A stretch of DNA of 64,000 bases from Labia minor (Eukaryota; Arthropoda; Insecta; Dermaptera; Spongiphoridae): positions 65,718,501 to 65,782,500 of the forward strand of contig OY720349.1 in NCBI GenBank assembly GCA_963082975.1, in the 5' to 3' direction. Shown here one piece after another: positions 1-12,585 of this stretch. Position numbers and translations under genes: made by a program. Numbering within the stretch: position 1 is the first letter of the stretch; each line of letters starts with the position of its first letter. The notes under the pieces are model-generated. The model did not search any database and was not told the DNA's origin. It saw only the letters and a list, made by a program, of their open reading frames with translations.

Positions 1-3000
1 TATATTTAGGATTAGATTATATGTGAAATATTAACTAAGATGCATTTCTTTGAATTTATTTATATATGTATATAAAGATTTATTATTTTTTCTAATGTCT
101 AGGTTAAATCTAGTCTAAATTACAATTTTATATAACAATTTTTGTTATAAATGTATAAAAAAGTGTATCCTTTAAGCAGGGTAATAAAAAACAGATAGTA
201 ATTAAAATATTTAAAAAAAATTTAGATTCTAATAAAATTAATATTAGATAAAAACAAATTAGTTATTAATAGATATTATTATTTAAATAATTCGTAAATT
301 TCTAATTGCATTTCTTATTAATTTGGAACTATTATTTTTAACTCATTTTTTTATTATATTTTGAAATTAACTTATTAGAAGGATGAAAAATTAAAATTAT
401 AGATTTTAGGAAGGTATTTGAGTTTAGAACGAAAGTAAATAATAATAAATATTAATAGTATTTTACTATATTTTATATATATATATCAGAAGAAAATAAA
501 AAATAAATTAAAAATTATCCGGAAATAAATGCATATTAAAAAATTTTCGTGCTTGCTAAAAATTTATTTTATAATTTATTCATTCTTCTAAATGTTTCTT
601 GTTTGAATATATACGTATATGTGTGTTTGATCTCTTTTAAGATGTGTTTAGGTAACTGAAAAACAAAGCCTCCCCAGTATAGCAGAGCTTCTCTTCTTTT
701 TTTATTTAATTCACACCATAAATCAACACTTAACTATTCCGGAAGTTGAACCTATTGTCTTTTATTTAAAATTGATATGAAAACTATACTTATGAAAAAA
801 TATTTATTTAATCCATTGAATTTAGTTACCAACATATTTAATAATAAATTAATTTATTTTTTTTAAATACATCTCAGGTAGGTTATAAATATCATTAAAA
901 AAATTATATTAATATATTTTTATTTTGTTTATTATATTTATGTTTTTTTTTTGATATAAATGTTAAAAAAATGTGTTAATCGACCAATATTCAAATAAAG
1001 AAAGAAAGGAATTTACATTTCTTAATTGAATTGAGTTATAATATTTTTTGAATTTAGAATCATCCGTGAAATTCGGTTAATTTAATTCAGGATCTATATA
1101 TATATATAAGTTAAAAATGAAAAATGTGTTTATTGTATTGAATAAGAAAGACAAATGAAAAATAAGCCGGTTACAAAGAAATCAAGACGGCACTGGGTAG
1201 GGATAGCTGAAGGAATGTGTTTCATACCGCTATAAATAGACTAGTTCAAAGGATAGATTTAATTTAATTCACAGAATCATTATCGTAGATTTTTATCTCG
1301 AATAAGACACATATATTTTTATTATTTATTTATTCATCTTATATTTTAAAATCTTTTTATGATAGTTTTTTTCTTGGAATAAGAGATTACGTTTGGATAA
1401 CTCACATTATTATATTAGGCAAAAAAACTTTCATTCCAATGTGCTATTCCCTCTTTGATGTGAACTTTACTTATCTAAACAATCATGAAATGTAAGAAAT
1501 GAGAAGGGAAAAAGTTTAGAAAAGATCATTCAACGATCGTTGAGTTTGACTTGAATTCGAATGAACTTTTCAATGAGCTAGCAATTCATGAAAGGGATGA
1601 AAATAATAGAATATAGTGCCTAGTGATGGGATAAACTTGGACAAATTAACTTAATAGTTCTGAGGAGAGAAATATAGATAAGAGAAAATATATTCCAAAG
1701 AATATCATTTCACATATTATATTACTACATAAACATACAATCTTATCATATATGTATATTGCTTGACCTTTATCAGAAATTAGGTCCAAAGATCCTGCTA
1801 ATTCCAATTATTTAATAATTAAATCGAATGCGAATGTCAATTAATGAAAAAATATACATATATACATCAATCAATTTTAATCTATGAATTATTATTTGGT
1901 ATGTGTGTGTTCATTCATTAATTAATATAGAATATAATAATAAACAAAATTTAAAAAAAAAATACCCCTTTTATAGTTTTTATTGATGTATCTTAATTAT
2001 TTATTATATCATATGGAATGAATGCTAAATAAAATATAGCCTTTTATCCGAAATTCTATCCAACTCATTAGATGAAAACCGATATGGATTGTTTAATCTT
2101 TTAACTTCCTAACACATGCTTAATTTCCAGCACTATCAGTCTCGCTCCCTCTCCCCTATACAACCACACACAGCTATTCTTCCTCCCTCATTTCTACCTA
2201 CACTACTCAATTAACTTGACATAACGCTGACTTATATCCTGTTTTTTTTCTTTCTTATTCTTTCAGTCCTTTATTATTCTCTTATTAAAGAAAAATAAAA
2301 TTTTTAATACAATATTTAAGTAATATATTATTTATTATAAGATCGAACAAAAAAAAATAATATTTAAAATTTTAAAATCAAAATATAAATAATTAAGTAA
2401 ATAATAATTATTTCAATATGAATTACTAGATTAGTACATTCAATATATTCAATATACTTGTATATAATTTATTTATAATTAATAAATGAAAATATTTAGC
2501 ATATACATATAAGCATATTATAAACATATTATTGGACAATTAACATTCATATATGCTTGTATACCAAATAAAAATAGGTTCATTTAAAAGAGACATGAAT
2601 AATTTTAAATCAATGTTATATAAATAATGTTTGGTGATTAAAATGATCGAATAATTATATAAAATTAAATTTATTATAATTTAGAAAAAAAAAAAAAATT
2701 GAAACATACATTCAGTTAAGTAATTTTCAATATTCTAAAAATATTTTTAATAAGAAATTAAATATATTTTATAAATATAATATAATGTTATATGTATTTT
2801 GTTATATTACTAAAGACAAAAAATTTGCACGTTTTAGTTAAAAATTAACATTTTTGTAATCTAAATTGAAATAATAAATTAGTAAATTAACAAAACAAAA
2901 ATATAAAATGGTGAGAAGACGAATTGAAGAAAAGTCAAAATGTTTAGACTTTGTATATTAGTTTCTATTTATATAATTATTTTGTATATGTTATTTACTC

Positions 3001-3972
3001 TATTAAATATTTTGATATTAAAATAAATAAATAAAAATTTATATTTAAATTTTATTTCACAAAGAGGATATTATTATTTTATTTGTCATTTGTTCACATT
3101 ACTTTAGATAAATATAAAAAATAAATAGAAAAATAGTTGAATATAAAAATTGTATAGAAGTGAATAACTAAATAATTTAAATAGGTTTATAATTTTTTGT
3201 AAAATTCAAAAATAAATAAATTATAACTAGAATCACTTTCCATAATAATTATTTTTGCAACATAACTTTGTTAAAATAATAAATAAATAATCTATGATGT
3301 GTTTAAAAAAAACAAACAAATCATTAATAGAATAAAAGAATCGATTTCCAATTCAAATATGAAACAGATATATATATTGTTATATTGATATATGTATACT
3401 TATATAATCTTTATTTATTACTCTCCTATATTATTTTAATATCGGTTTTTATTTTATTTCTAAAATGTTGAAAAATATATTTACTAATATCCATATATAT
3501 ATTTATTTGTAAAATATAATAAAAGTATTCATAATAAATTATTTGTTTCGCCCCTATTTCTTAGAATAATTTACTAAATTCTAATTCCCATTAAAAAAAA
3601 TAAATAAATTAAGGGAATTTTTATCCTTTATATTAAATCACGTTATATTTTTTGACTAAATATTTCCTCATTTCTCTTTTATTTTTATTATTTCTTTTTT
3701 ATTTTATAATAAAATCCAATTTATTTTTAAAATTATATATATTCAAATTTAAGTATTTAGTATTTATTTTTTTATTTAAGGCATTTAAATCTATTGGGAG
3801 GATAATTTAAAGAATATAATAGTATAAGTGTTGATTTTTTTTTATAATGATTGATAATAGAAATAAAAGTGTAAATGAGTGAATAATTTTAAAGAATGTT
3901 TTTTTATATATATATATGTATATTCTTTGGTTTATAAGTATTTTCAATTAGAAAGGAGGTAAATGAACTCAC
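1..3972. other. AT-rich intron or intergenic DNA left of the CrebA-like exon
   Basis: No coding exon could be supported on either strand. The block is dominated by A/T runs and TA dinucleotide tracts, with a few more balanced patches (about 1130-1260 and 2100-2220). If the CrebA-like call at 3973-4047 is right, this is the start of that gene's first intron, read on the minus strand. It holds a 14-bp palindrome at 1530-1543. Confidence 0.6.
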
Positions 3973-4047
3973 CAGATCCGTATCCCACAGCTCCTTGAAA
4001 TCGGGCGCCCCAATGTCATAAAATCTGTCAGTGAGACTTTCCATCAT
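3973..4047 (-). CDS. CrebA: First coding exon, CrebA / CREB3-like bZIP factor (partial gene)
   Basis: Read on the minus strand, two adjacent ATGs at 4047-4042 open 25 codons that end exactly at a strong splice donor (CTG|GTGAGT, intron from 3972 downward), phase 0. The peptide contains FYDIGAPDFKELWDTDL. An in-frame TGA at 4080-4078 shows this is the true N-terminus unless another exon is spliced in. From memory of the family, fly CrebA (a secretory-pathway bZIP factor) begins with a similar FYD...DLK-W-D-DL pattern; that comparison is recall, not alignment. The DNA-binding bZIP exon is not in the window. GC content is well above the surroundings, as expected of an exon. Another acidic N-terminus could look similar, so the name is tentative while the exon itself is well supported. 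Confidence 0.6.
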
Positions 4048-4210
4048 CTTGACTTGGTGGGTGACCCCCGGATAGGGTCAATTTCGATAAATAGACCGGT
4101 CACTTGGGAAATTTTCTCTTTCCCTTCAATATATATATATATATATATAGGGAGAGAGAGAGATTTAGATTTAGATTTAGATTTAGATTTATATCTCTAT
4201 CTATATATAA

Positions 4211-4243
<33 letters not shown>

Positions 4244-4600
4244 ACGTTTGTAAAATAAAATAGAAATGATAGACAAATCCACTGGGTTGCACTTCACAAT
4301 CACGTAACCACGCACACACTAATAATTTTTTAAATTTTAATTTTAATTAATTCAATTCACAGGAGATGATTGTGGGAATGTTTTTGTTTTGAAATGAATC
4401 GTGTGAGTTGATGAGCGGTAATGTTTATGGGTGTTGGTGTCTCTAGAGCTACAACCTGTTGGACTGCCGGCAATTCTTGTTCTTGCTGAGAATTCCTCAC
4501 CGACTTAGGGGAACGAAGGGGTAGAAACACCACGCCTCAACAAGTTCCAGAATTCGCTTCTAGAGAGCGCCACCAGTCAGAAATTCTTTTAGCGCTAATT
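4048..4600 (-). promoter_or_regulatory. Probable 5' leader / promoter-proximal region of the CrebA-like gene
   Basis: Upstream of the start codon on the minus strand lie a short GC-richer leader (4048-4110), a TA/GA/GATTTA microsatellite (about 4125-4250), and a second GC-richer patch (4370-4590) unlike the AT-rich background. No TATA box or initiator could be placed with confidence, so this is inferred from position and composition only. Confidence 0.35.
4128..4245. repeat. Compound microsatellite (TA)n-(GA)n-(GATTTA)n-(TA)n
   Basis: Consecutive TA, GA, about five GATTTA hexamers and a second TA tract can be read directly. The translated frame through it is low complexity and is not a gene. 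Confidence 0.9.
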
Positions 4601-5111
4601 TATTTTCAAATAACTATAAATCGTTATAATTCTATATTTCTATATTTCTATATACCTGAACTCGGAAAAGAATCTATGAATTATTTCGAAATTTAATTAT
4701 TATTTGAAAGAACAATAAGAATAAACGATAAACAACAACAAATTTTCTATTTTATTTACATTTTAAATATTTTCTAAATTAAATTTAAAAAATGAAATTT
4801 GTTTTGAGATGATTTGAAATACATAAGAATTTTTGAGGATAAAAGACAATCACACACACAGAAGACCTATTTTTTTTTTTTTTTTTTTTATTAAAAAGAA
4901 ATTTAAAATCATTTAGTAGATTTCACTTTTATCTTTCGGACCAAACTTACTTTAAATTCTTAATATAATAATATATGTATAATGTGTGTATAATATATAT
5001 TAATATAAATAGCTTGCTGCTATAAAAACATAACTTAAGCACAAATGAAAGTTAAAAATAAATAAATTTTAATTTTTGATTTTTTTTTAAAGATAAGTTT
5101 ATCACTATTCA

Positions 5112-5135
5112 ACACACACACACACACACACACAC
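5112..5135. repeat. (CA)n microsatellite
   Basis: About twelve uninterrupted CA dinucleotides. The surrounding 4600-5640 interval is otherwise AT-rich and shows no gene. Confidence 0.9.
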
Positions 5136-5648
5136 CTTGAAGTATATTTTATTATTTGAAAAATTTTTGAATTATTATAAAACTATTAGTTTAAAAAAAA
5201 TTTCTAAAAAAGGTATTTTTAATGATAATTTTTCTCTAATGATAATTCATATGTGATTAATTAATTAAAATTTCCTTGCTCTTGATAATCAAAATGGATG
5301 TCTACTTAACACTCAATATTAATGTTAACTTAATTATCAAAAAGATTCAATTTTATCTTATTTACAATTTTCTTTAATTTATTAAGTTTTGTTACATTTT
5401 ATAAAAACATTTTTCATTTTCTTAGTGAGTTCAAGGTAGATTTCACCTGTTGAATCTTCTTTAACAATATCTAAAAAAAGAAATAATATTGATTTTTTAT
5501 TTTTATTATTACTAATATTAAATATATACTATAATCCAGCTGTGTCAATTAGTAATTCTTGATTTCTATAGATAATAAAAAACCTATTGAGATAGAAACC
5601 TAAACAATTATTATTATTATTGACTTACTTATACTATTAAATAGAAGA

Positions 5649-5980
5649 GCGCAAACTTTTTGTGACGCGCCTTTTATCTTCCAAGTAAAACTTATATAAT
5701 TTTATCATTTTTATCAGGATATTTTTGGTGACTAATAATTAATGATAAAAAAACAATAAATACAAGAAAAATCTACATTTTATTTTAGAATAAAATATAG
5801 CATTTCAATACAAACTAGATAGATAATATTACTGTACAAATTAACATCATTTTTCTCTATTTATTTTTTTTTTTTTTTACATATAAAACATTAATTTTTT
5901 CAAATCTTTTTTAAGTGTTGGCAAATGTCGTGCCTCTCACATAATCAGGCCAATTTTGAAGCGCGCCCCATAGTTTGCGC
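5649..5980. mobile_element. Small TIR element, hAT-like MITE
   Basis: The left end reads GCGCAAACT...GACGCGCC. The right end is its imperfect inverse (GGCGCGC...AGTTTGCGC reading outward), in an otherwise AT-rich 330-bp body with no coding capacity. The ends resemble the GC-rich subterminal parts of hAT elements. No convincing 8-bp target duplication was found, so the exact ends are uncertain. Confidence 0.45.
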
Positions 5981-6131
5981 ATCTCGGTTATATAAGATAC
6001 ATAATATATCGCAGTGAAAATGAGAATAACTAACAATATAAATTAAATATAATTAATTAAATACAAAAATAACTTAATATATTTATAACAAATAGAAATA
6101 AATATAAAGTAATTAAATTAAAATTTATATA

Positions 6132-7094
6132 CGAAGTGTGTTTAAAAAGTATCGCAAATTTTTTTTTATTTCCTTGTAGGGATGAAACGATACCACGATA
6201 CCATATCGATACTTTTACTCGATACCTTATCGATCGATATTTATGGAAAAATATCGATACTTACTCGTATCCGTCGATTTTTTCGTAGAATTTCAGGTAA
6301 ATAATAACAGCAAAAAGTAATGGTATTCAATTTATTGAAATGAAACAAAATAGACAAAAAAATGTACATATACGAGTATATATGTATGCTCCCTAAAAAT
6401 AATAATTTTTCTAGATATTTTTTGTAATCGCAAATTTTCATAAAAATATGAAATTTCATTTATTTTAGTTTAATTACAGTTTCAAATATCTACGAAAATG
6501 ACAGTTCCATAGGAAAGACAAATAAAATGAAAGATAAAGATAGATAAAATCTCATTTTGCTAATAACCAACAATAAAAATTAAATTTTACTGTTCTTCTG
6601 AACGAACTTCAGCTTGCGTCGTAGAATCATAAAATAAAATACAGTGGTACAAACCATTCCACTTCTTTCTAGCACATACAATTTAGCTGAAATTTACGAA
6701 ATAAAATATAAATATTATTCCATCAAACTAATTATCGCGGACGTGTATTGATTGTGAGTATGGATACAAGTATTTTGGACCGATACCTACTTGGTACTAG
6801 ATTCCAAAGTATTGGTTCCAAAAGTACTTGGTATCGAATAAGTACTTTTATTTACTCATGTCGTTTCATCCCTATTTCTGCGGGTTACGAATATTAAATT
6901 TACTATTTTTTCGTGGTGTTTTGTTGGTATCCTACTTATGCCGACAATTTCGACCATTGTGAATTGTGAACGTTTGTATAAACTTATAATATCTGGGGTG
7001 ATTACTTTGAATTGAACAAAATAGATATTCAGGAATACACATAAATAATTTTTGAAAAATTACAAAATTCTCGATCGTTTTTGAACAGACCTCG
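6132..7094. mobile_element. Mariner-type relic, interrupted by a nested element
   Basis: TIRs of about 35 bp: the left begins CGAAGTGTGTTTAAAAAGTA, the right (inverse) CGAGGTCTGTTCAAAAACGA. Each is flanked by TA, the mariner target. Excluding the nested insertion, only about 265 bp of element remain and no transposase is readable. It is a deleted, MITE-like copy that later received the element at 6177-6874. Confidence 0.65.
6177..6874. mobile_element. Nested non-autonomous hAT-like element
   Basis: The inverted ends share TAGGGATGAAACGA. Both subterminal zones are rich in short CGATAC/GTATCG-type words (6185-6265 and 6770-6845), a pattern of subterminal binding repeats common in hAT elements. 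The flanking octamers TTTCCTTG and TTTCTGCG match at only five of eight positions, consistent with a decayed target duplication. No transposase ORF remains. Confidence 0.6.
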
Positions 7095-7584
7095 TATATT
7101 CTATATAATATTTATTTATTAAAATGAATATTTTAGAAACATTTCAGATATTACATAGAGATAGTCATGTCCACAACCATCATTTTACCTAGTTTTTAAG
7201 GGATTTAAATTAAATTTTAAGTTTTAAAATTTACCCAATAATTTCTGAAAATATATTTCAAATTTAGCCAGATGTAGTATTTATTTTCTGAAAAATACAA
7301 ATATTCAATATAGCCAAGAAACGAATAATATATTTTTTATACGTTCGTTTTTTACATATTATTTTCATATATATACCAATATAATCTAATATCTGACACA
7401 TATACTAATCCCCTAACTAATAATACTAAAATAATAATACAAGACTTCTGGTTTTTGAATATTCTATGAAAGAACGGGTTGCTGCCTACGCAGGATAGAG
7501 GTGTTGTATGATCCGTGTAATGGCTCCTCTCAACCTTTATTTTGATATTTTTGATCTAGAACAGCTACTTATTATGTGTTATAT

Positions 7585-8116
7585 TATCAGTTATCATGCA
7601 GTAAAGATGCTTATCTCGTCAAAATTATTATCAAAAGGGATTAAAATTAAAATATATAAAACAATTATTTTGCCACTTGTATTATACGGGTGTGAAGCAT
7701 TCTGGGAGACGAGAGTAGATTTAGAGTATTTGAGAATAGGATTCTTCGCACCATTTATGGACCAAAAATAGAAGAGGTCACTGGAGAATAGCGGAGACTG
7801 CATAACGAGGAATTGCATGACCTCTATGAATCTCATAGGTAGGGTCATTAAATCTAGAAGGATGAGATGGGCAGGGTATGTGGCTAGAATGGGAGAAGAA
7901 AGAATGGCGAAAAATATAATGTTGGGGAGACCGATTGGAAAACGTCCGCTTGGAACCAAGGACGCGGAGGGTGGACAATGTAGGAAGGTACGTGAGAGAG
8001 ACGGGAGAGGGTATGGGTTGGATGGTTGTGGTTCAGGATAGAGACTCGTGGAGAAATGTGGTTTCTTGCAGCCTAGAACTTTTGAGTTCCGTAGAACCAC
8101 AGAGATAGATTGATAT
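7585..8116 (+). pseudogene. RTE-like non-LTR retrotransposon, degraded 3' end
   Basis: Fragments in shifting frames read KIYKTIILPLVLYGCEA and RRMRWAGYVARMGEERMAKN, the C-terminal part of the endonuclease-reverse transcriptase polyprotein of RTE-like LINEs. The copy ends in AGAGATAGATTGATA, close to the tail of the better-preserved copy at 39812-40955. Multiple stops and frameshifts make it dead. The start is set where similarity to the 39.8 kb copy begins. Confidence 0.75.
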
Positions 8117-9391
8117 AATAGGTAGAACTACTTATTATCTCAAGTAGCTTCCCAATTTTGATCAAGAAGGTTGGGTGAACCCTGTTAACCTATTAAAATA
8201 TACAAATACGAATCTACCGATATTTTTTTTTTTTGAAAATGTCTTCTATATATATATATATTTCTTGTGTACTTGTAGAACAGAATGTTCAAGATTTTAA
8301 GTAATTTGTAGAGGTATAGAGTATTTTGCATATATATATATATATATAATGACTATAGACCCGTAGTAGTTAAATCTTTAATAACAAGAATACCATCTTT
8401 AAGATCATCAGAAAGGTTCAAAGATATGATACTAGAACCCAATGATTCTTCGGACAATATTTGGTGGAAAATCAGATTATCGACAAAACTGCAGAGGAGG
8501 CTATTGGAAGGTTACTTTGAAAAACTACTTATAAAAAATCATATCATATCGTTTACCAGGAGTAAAAGATCATGGACAAATCAAAATAAGAGACTTTCTA
8601 GATTATATTCCATTAGTGGCTCATCTATTGAAAAAACAGTATTCTGAATTTTTAACAATACAATAAATATTTAATAATAATTGTTTAAATAAGTGACTGA
8701 TAGCCCCTAGATGTTAGGCAACTTATTTATCAGCAAAGTTATCTTTTAATCTATCTTTCTTCACATTAGAAATCACTTCAGAAATGATTATCTACTAGCA
8801 TATATTGTTTGTATAAGTTTGAATATATTCAAGTATATAATAACTTATAAACGGTTTACAGAAATTAGAGGGTTTTTAATGTGAACATCAATCTTTATAT
8901 TTTAATTTTGAAGCAATTATTATAAAAATCGAAAAAATGTAAATGGAAAAGGTGAATTATAAAACAATCAACAATATTAAAACATTTTAAAAATATAATA
9001 AATATGATAAATATGATATATGAATGGGTATAGATATTTTTGCTCCATTTAATTTCTATTCTTTTAAAATGATAATTAAAAAAGAAAAATATTGTTTTAT
9101 TCTTAAATTCAATATGAAAATTACATTAAATTAATCTAATCTAAAATATTAACCTAATTGATAAATTAAAATAAAAATAAAAATTGTTATATATATAATA
9201 TAAATTTAAATAGTAGACAAAATAATAATTTCTAATAATAAAATATATTTTCTATAATTATATTTTTGAAGTAAGAAATGAGGTAATATACATATTTATT
9301 ACCTGAGAAATTTAATATATTGAATATATACCTTTTTTAACTTAAAAATTAATTATAATTTTAATAATTTTATTTTTAAAAATATTAATAT
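8117..9391. other. AT-rich spacer
   Basis: A 73-codon plus-strand frame at 8426-8647 has mixed composition but no recognised domain and no clear splice sites. The rest is AT-rich with TA tracts at 8250-8265 and 8330-8348. No gene is supported. Confidence 0.5.
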
Positions 9392-9574
9392 TTATTTTTT
9401 TAAACCCACAGCATTGTCTTGAAGAATTTTTATTTGTCTTTTACGTCGATTAATCGCTGAACTGGCTGGCTTAACTATTCTCCATAAGTTTACTGGAACT
9501 GGATGTAGAGGAAAATAAGCCTCACTTTGTTCATAGTTTAGAGGTTTTGAATGTGATGCATCTGATTTTGCTAT
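9392..9574 (-). CDS. Exon 6 (terminal) of unrecognised six-exon gene
   Basis: Minus strand. The acceptor ...GTTTTAG ends at 9575, then 60 codons and TAA at 9394-9392, phase 0 entry. The segment carries the best-conserved-looking part of the protein: YFPLHPVPVNLWRIVKP, then a basic stretch INRRKRQIK that could serve as a nuclear localisation signal (inference). An AATAAA on the minus strand (9374-9369) lies 17 bases past the stop, but such hexamers are frequent in AT-rich DNA. Confidence 0.72.
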   Translation of the reverse strand: MAKSDASHSKPLNYEQSEAYFPLHPVPVNLWRIVKPASSAINRRKRQIKILQDNAVGLKK

Positions 9575-10278
9575 CTAAAACATTATAACAATAATATATA
9601 TATATATATATTAACAAAGAAGACTATTGTTTATTAATGAACATTATAATATTCTTAAAAACATTTTTTTAATAATTTTTGAAAATCAATTTATCGAAAT
9701 ATTCATTTTCAATATCCAAGTATATAAAATATAAGTATTTTCTTTAATATATTTCGAATCAAACAAGATGATTTTTTGAGCCAGTTTAAAAATAACCATT
9801 TCATATATACACAATATATAATTTAAGTTTATATCTCTAATATTATATTTATTTTATTTCTTTATATGACTTTTTGTTTAGAATTATATAAGTTATTTTT
9901 ATTTCTATTTATTCAATATATGGATATGTGTAAATATACATTATGAAAATAGTAAAATATTTTCAGGAAACATCAATTGCAAATACATTTTTTTTTATAT
10001 AATTATTGTAAAGAATAAAATATATTAATTAAAAGTTTTTTCTTTATTTATTAATATTTACAAACATGCTTTTTCACATAAGTAATAATTTTACTATTAT
10101 TCACATAAAACAAAACAAAATATTATTATATTATTTACATATTTCGAAATTAAACTCAATTAATTCTATCTATTTTACCGATCATGTAAATTATTTTTAT
10201 TATTTATGTTGTGTCTCAAATTTATCGTTAGACTAAATCTAATAAATATCTTAAATTATTAAGAAAAATATATCTCAC

Positions 10279-10583
10279 AGAATTCATGTCAGAGCTATCT
10301 TGATTTAACAAATAATCGTTGTCAGTTCCGTTTCGTGTATCCGATTCAGAGGATTCAATGCTTCCAGAGTTGCCATTATTTTTAAAGAGGGTTTGATGCT
10401 CATCGGTACTGGATGATTTTTGTATTTCCTCATTTACATTCGCTATTGAATCTTGAGATATAGGATAGATTCGTTTAGAATCTCCGGACGTATTAACTTC
10501 AGAAAAAGTCAACGTTTCTATTGATGGACAATTATGTAATGTTGAATCGGTTGGAGGTTTACTTTCATTTTCAATATAAAAAT
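10279..10583 (-). CDS. Exon 5 of unrecognised six-exon gene
   Basis: 305 nt open throughout, from an acceptor preceded by a long pyrimidine tract (TTTTTAAG|AT) to a donor TCT|GTGAGA at 10278. It enters in phase 1, completing an Asp codon with exon 4, and leaves in phase 0. The residues are rich in Ser, Asn, Asp, Glu and Thr (for example SSESDTRNGTDND), typical of a disordered, possibly phosphorylated linker. Composition differs sharply from the flanking introns. Confidence 0.75.
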
Positions 10584-10974
10584 CTTAAAAAAAAAAAAAA
10601 AAAAAAATGATAAAAAATAAAATATATTAAGAATAGCTATATAAAAATAAAATACTATGAATTATTAAATTTTTTAAAAACATGAATTAATTAATGTTTT
10701 AATAATAATAATAATAATTTTCATTAAAATATATTAATCAACCTTCTTTTGATTAGAAACTTTATATTTATTCATCAAAAATAATTTTTAACATTACTTT
10801 ATAATTTTTGGGTGTTTTTTGCAAATTACACTACACATTTTCTTACTGAAATGATAATTATTATAAATTAATTTTTGTGATCTTCGAATCAAGTTCTTAA
10901 CTTAACTGTTTTGGAAAATTATAGTAATATTTTATTTAAAATATGAGAATTGAAAATAATGTAATTTTAAATAC

Positions 10975-11124
10975 CAATAATTGCATTATCTTGTTCTTTA
11001 TTTTCTTTGAAATTTTCAATATTGAACGTTTTACAAGAGTCTTGGGATCTTTTTATGTTTTCATTTGATTCTGGTTCTTCTATGACCGGTGTTAGTGGAC
11101 CATTTTTATAAGGTTGCCAATCTT
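10975..11124 (-). CDS. Exon 4 of unrecognised six-exon gene
   Basis: 150 nt, open. Acceptor ATTTTAG|AAGATTGG, donor ATTG|GTATTT. It encodes DWQPYKNGPLTPVIEEPE and a Lys/Glu/Asn-rich tail. Entry and exit are both phase 1, matching the neighbours on each side. Confidence 0.75.
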
Positions 11125-12018
11125 CTAAAATGTATATAAAATGAAAATTTATTTCAATTCAAGACTATCAGGAAATATCACCAAAAATATTATAACTACA
11201 TATTTTTGAAATTTAAATATTGAAATATTGATTCATTTTAATTTATTTAATTTAGAATGAGATACAATTTTATAAATTTCAAAAATTTATGTTGAATGAT
11301 TTAAAAATATTCAATGAAATATTATTTTTTAACATTAAATTTAAAGACATTTTTAATTTCAGTTGAAAATAATATCGTCATCTAGATATAACAATTTTAC
11401 CTAAAAAATTCCTACTTTCAGAATCCATTCTACATTTCTATATAAACTTCCAATATTACAGATTTCTTTTTATTTACATTTATAAAAGTTAATAAATTAT
11501 TTAATTTAGTAGAAGGCGACACTGGATGACACTGAAGCACATTAACTTCTATACCGTCAAACCGATTGCCTTGAATATCACCCTAAATAAATTGAATTTG
11601 ATGAATTTAGTCAAGATTAAATGGGGGTGCAGCTCATCATTTTCTGCATTTATATTTATATCTTATTCATTCGAGACATCACACGACTTTCATACTAATA
11701 TTCTTGGAAGTAATATTTTTAAAATCATCATATTCAGTGGAAGGGGTAAGCGCGTATTATGTTCCTTCTTGCTTTTTTAGGACTCAGAAGACATGCATCA
11801 CCATTGAAATTCTAATTTTGAAATTTTAGGAGAATTGCATTTTTTAAACGAAAAAATTAAATAAAAGTCTATAATAAAACAAACAAAAATAGGAAAGACG
11901 AAACTAGTACATTTAAAAATTTTATATGCTAAAATAGGTGACTAGCATATAAAAATAAAAATAACAAAGCTTCAGTTGATAACCTAAAAAAAAAAAAAAA
12001 AAAAATATAAAAAATTAC

Positions 12019-12259
12019 TTAACGCCATGTAGATCATTTGTTGATTTTTCTTTGATGACATTTCATAGATCAATGACTTTTCTATAATCTCAATGTTTTC
12101 ATCTAAACTTTGCATGACAGCCAATTTATCATCTTCAACAACAAATTCATCTCTCTCAGAGTCTTCCATTTTTATACGTTTAAATGGTGGAAGTGGAAAA
12201 TCACCAAACTCCTTCTTATCCTCTTCAATTAAGTCAATTTTTGTAAAATTTTTTTTTTC
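12019..12259 (-). CDS. Exon 3 of unrecognised six-exon gene
   Basis: 241 nt, open. Acceptor AACATTTAG|GAAAAA, donor GTTAA|GTAATT. It enters in phase 0 and exits in phase 1. It encodes an acidic, helical-looking segment with PLPPFKRIKMEDSERDEF (a short basic cluster next to acidic residues) and ends YMALK across the junction. An alternative donor six bases upstream (GC|GTTAAG) would put the next exon out of frame, so GTAATT is preferred. Confidence 0.75.
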
Positions 12260-12318
12260 CTAAATGTTAATTTCAATCTAACATTATTTTTATTTCAGTA
12301 TAAAATATTTCCACTTAC

Positions 12319-12464
12319 TTGAATGTGTTTTTTCGGACAAAAAAAATTAGTTTTACTAATTGTTTCCACTCGGGCCAAATTCTCATGTGTGGGATCATCG
12401 ATTGAAATATATAAGAAATTCCCATTTTGATTTTCATTTGCTTTGCAAGCTCTTATGACACCTC
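12319..12464 (-). CDS. Exon 2 of unrecognised six-exon gene
   Basis: 146 nt, open. Acceptor TATTATAG|GAGGTG, consensus donor CAA|GTAAGT. It enters in phase 1 and exits in phase 0. The intron to exon 3 is only 59 bp. It encodes GVIRACKANENQNGNFLYIS and a Cys-containing end, which looks globular rather than disordered. Confidence 0.78.
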
Positions 12465-12585
12465 CTATAATATATATATAATATATAATATATATAAACT
12501 ATAAATTTCAATTTAATATAACTTTAGAGAACAAACGAAAAATTGTTATATCAAAGTGGTATAAGAATAATAAAAATCAACCTAC

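Noticed and set aside
4560-4585. AGAGAGCGCCACCAG resembling a CTCF insulator site
   Set aside because: Only part of the consensus as I recall it is matched, so it cannot be separated from chance without a matrix score.
8426-8647. 73-codon plus-strand frame
   Set aside because: Mixed composition, but no recognisable domain, no convincing splice sites, and it adjoins a degraded retroelement. Not enough to call a gene.
11526-11780. 84-codon plus-strand frame
   Set aside because: Lies wholly in intron 3 of the minus-strand gene, with no domain and low-quality hydrophobic composition.
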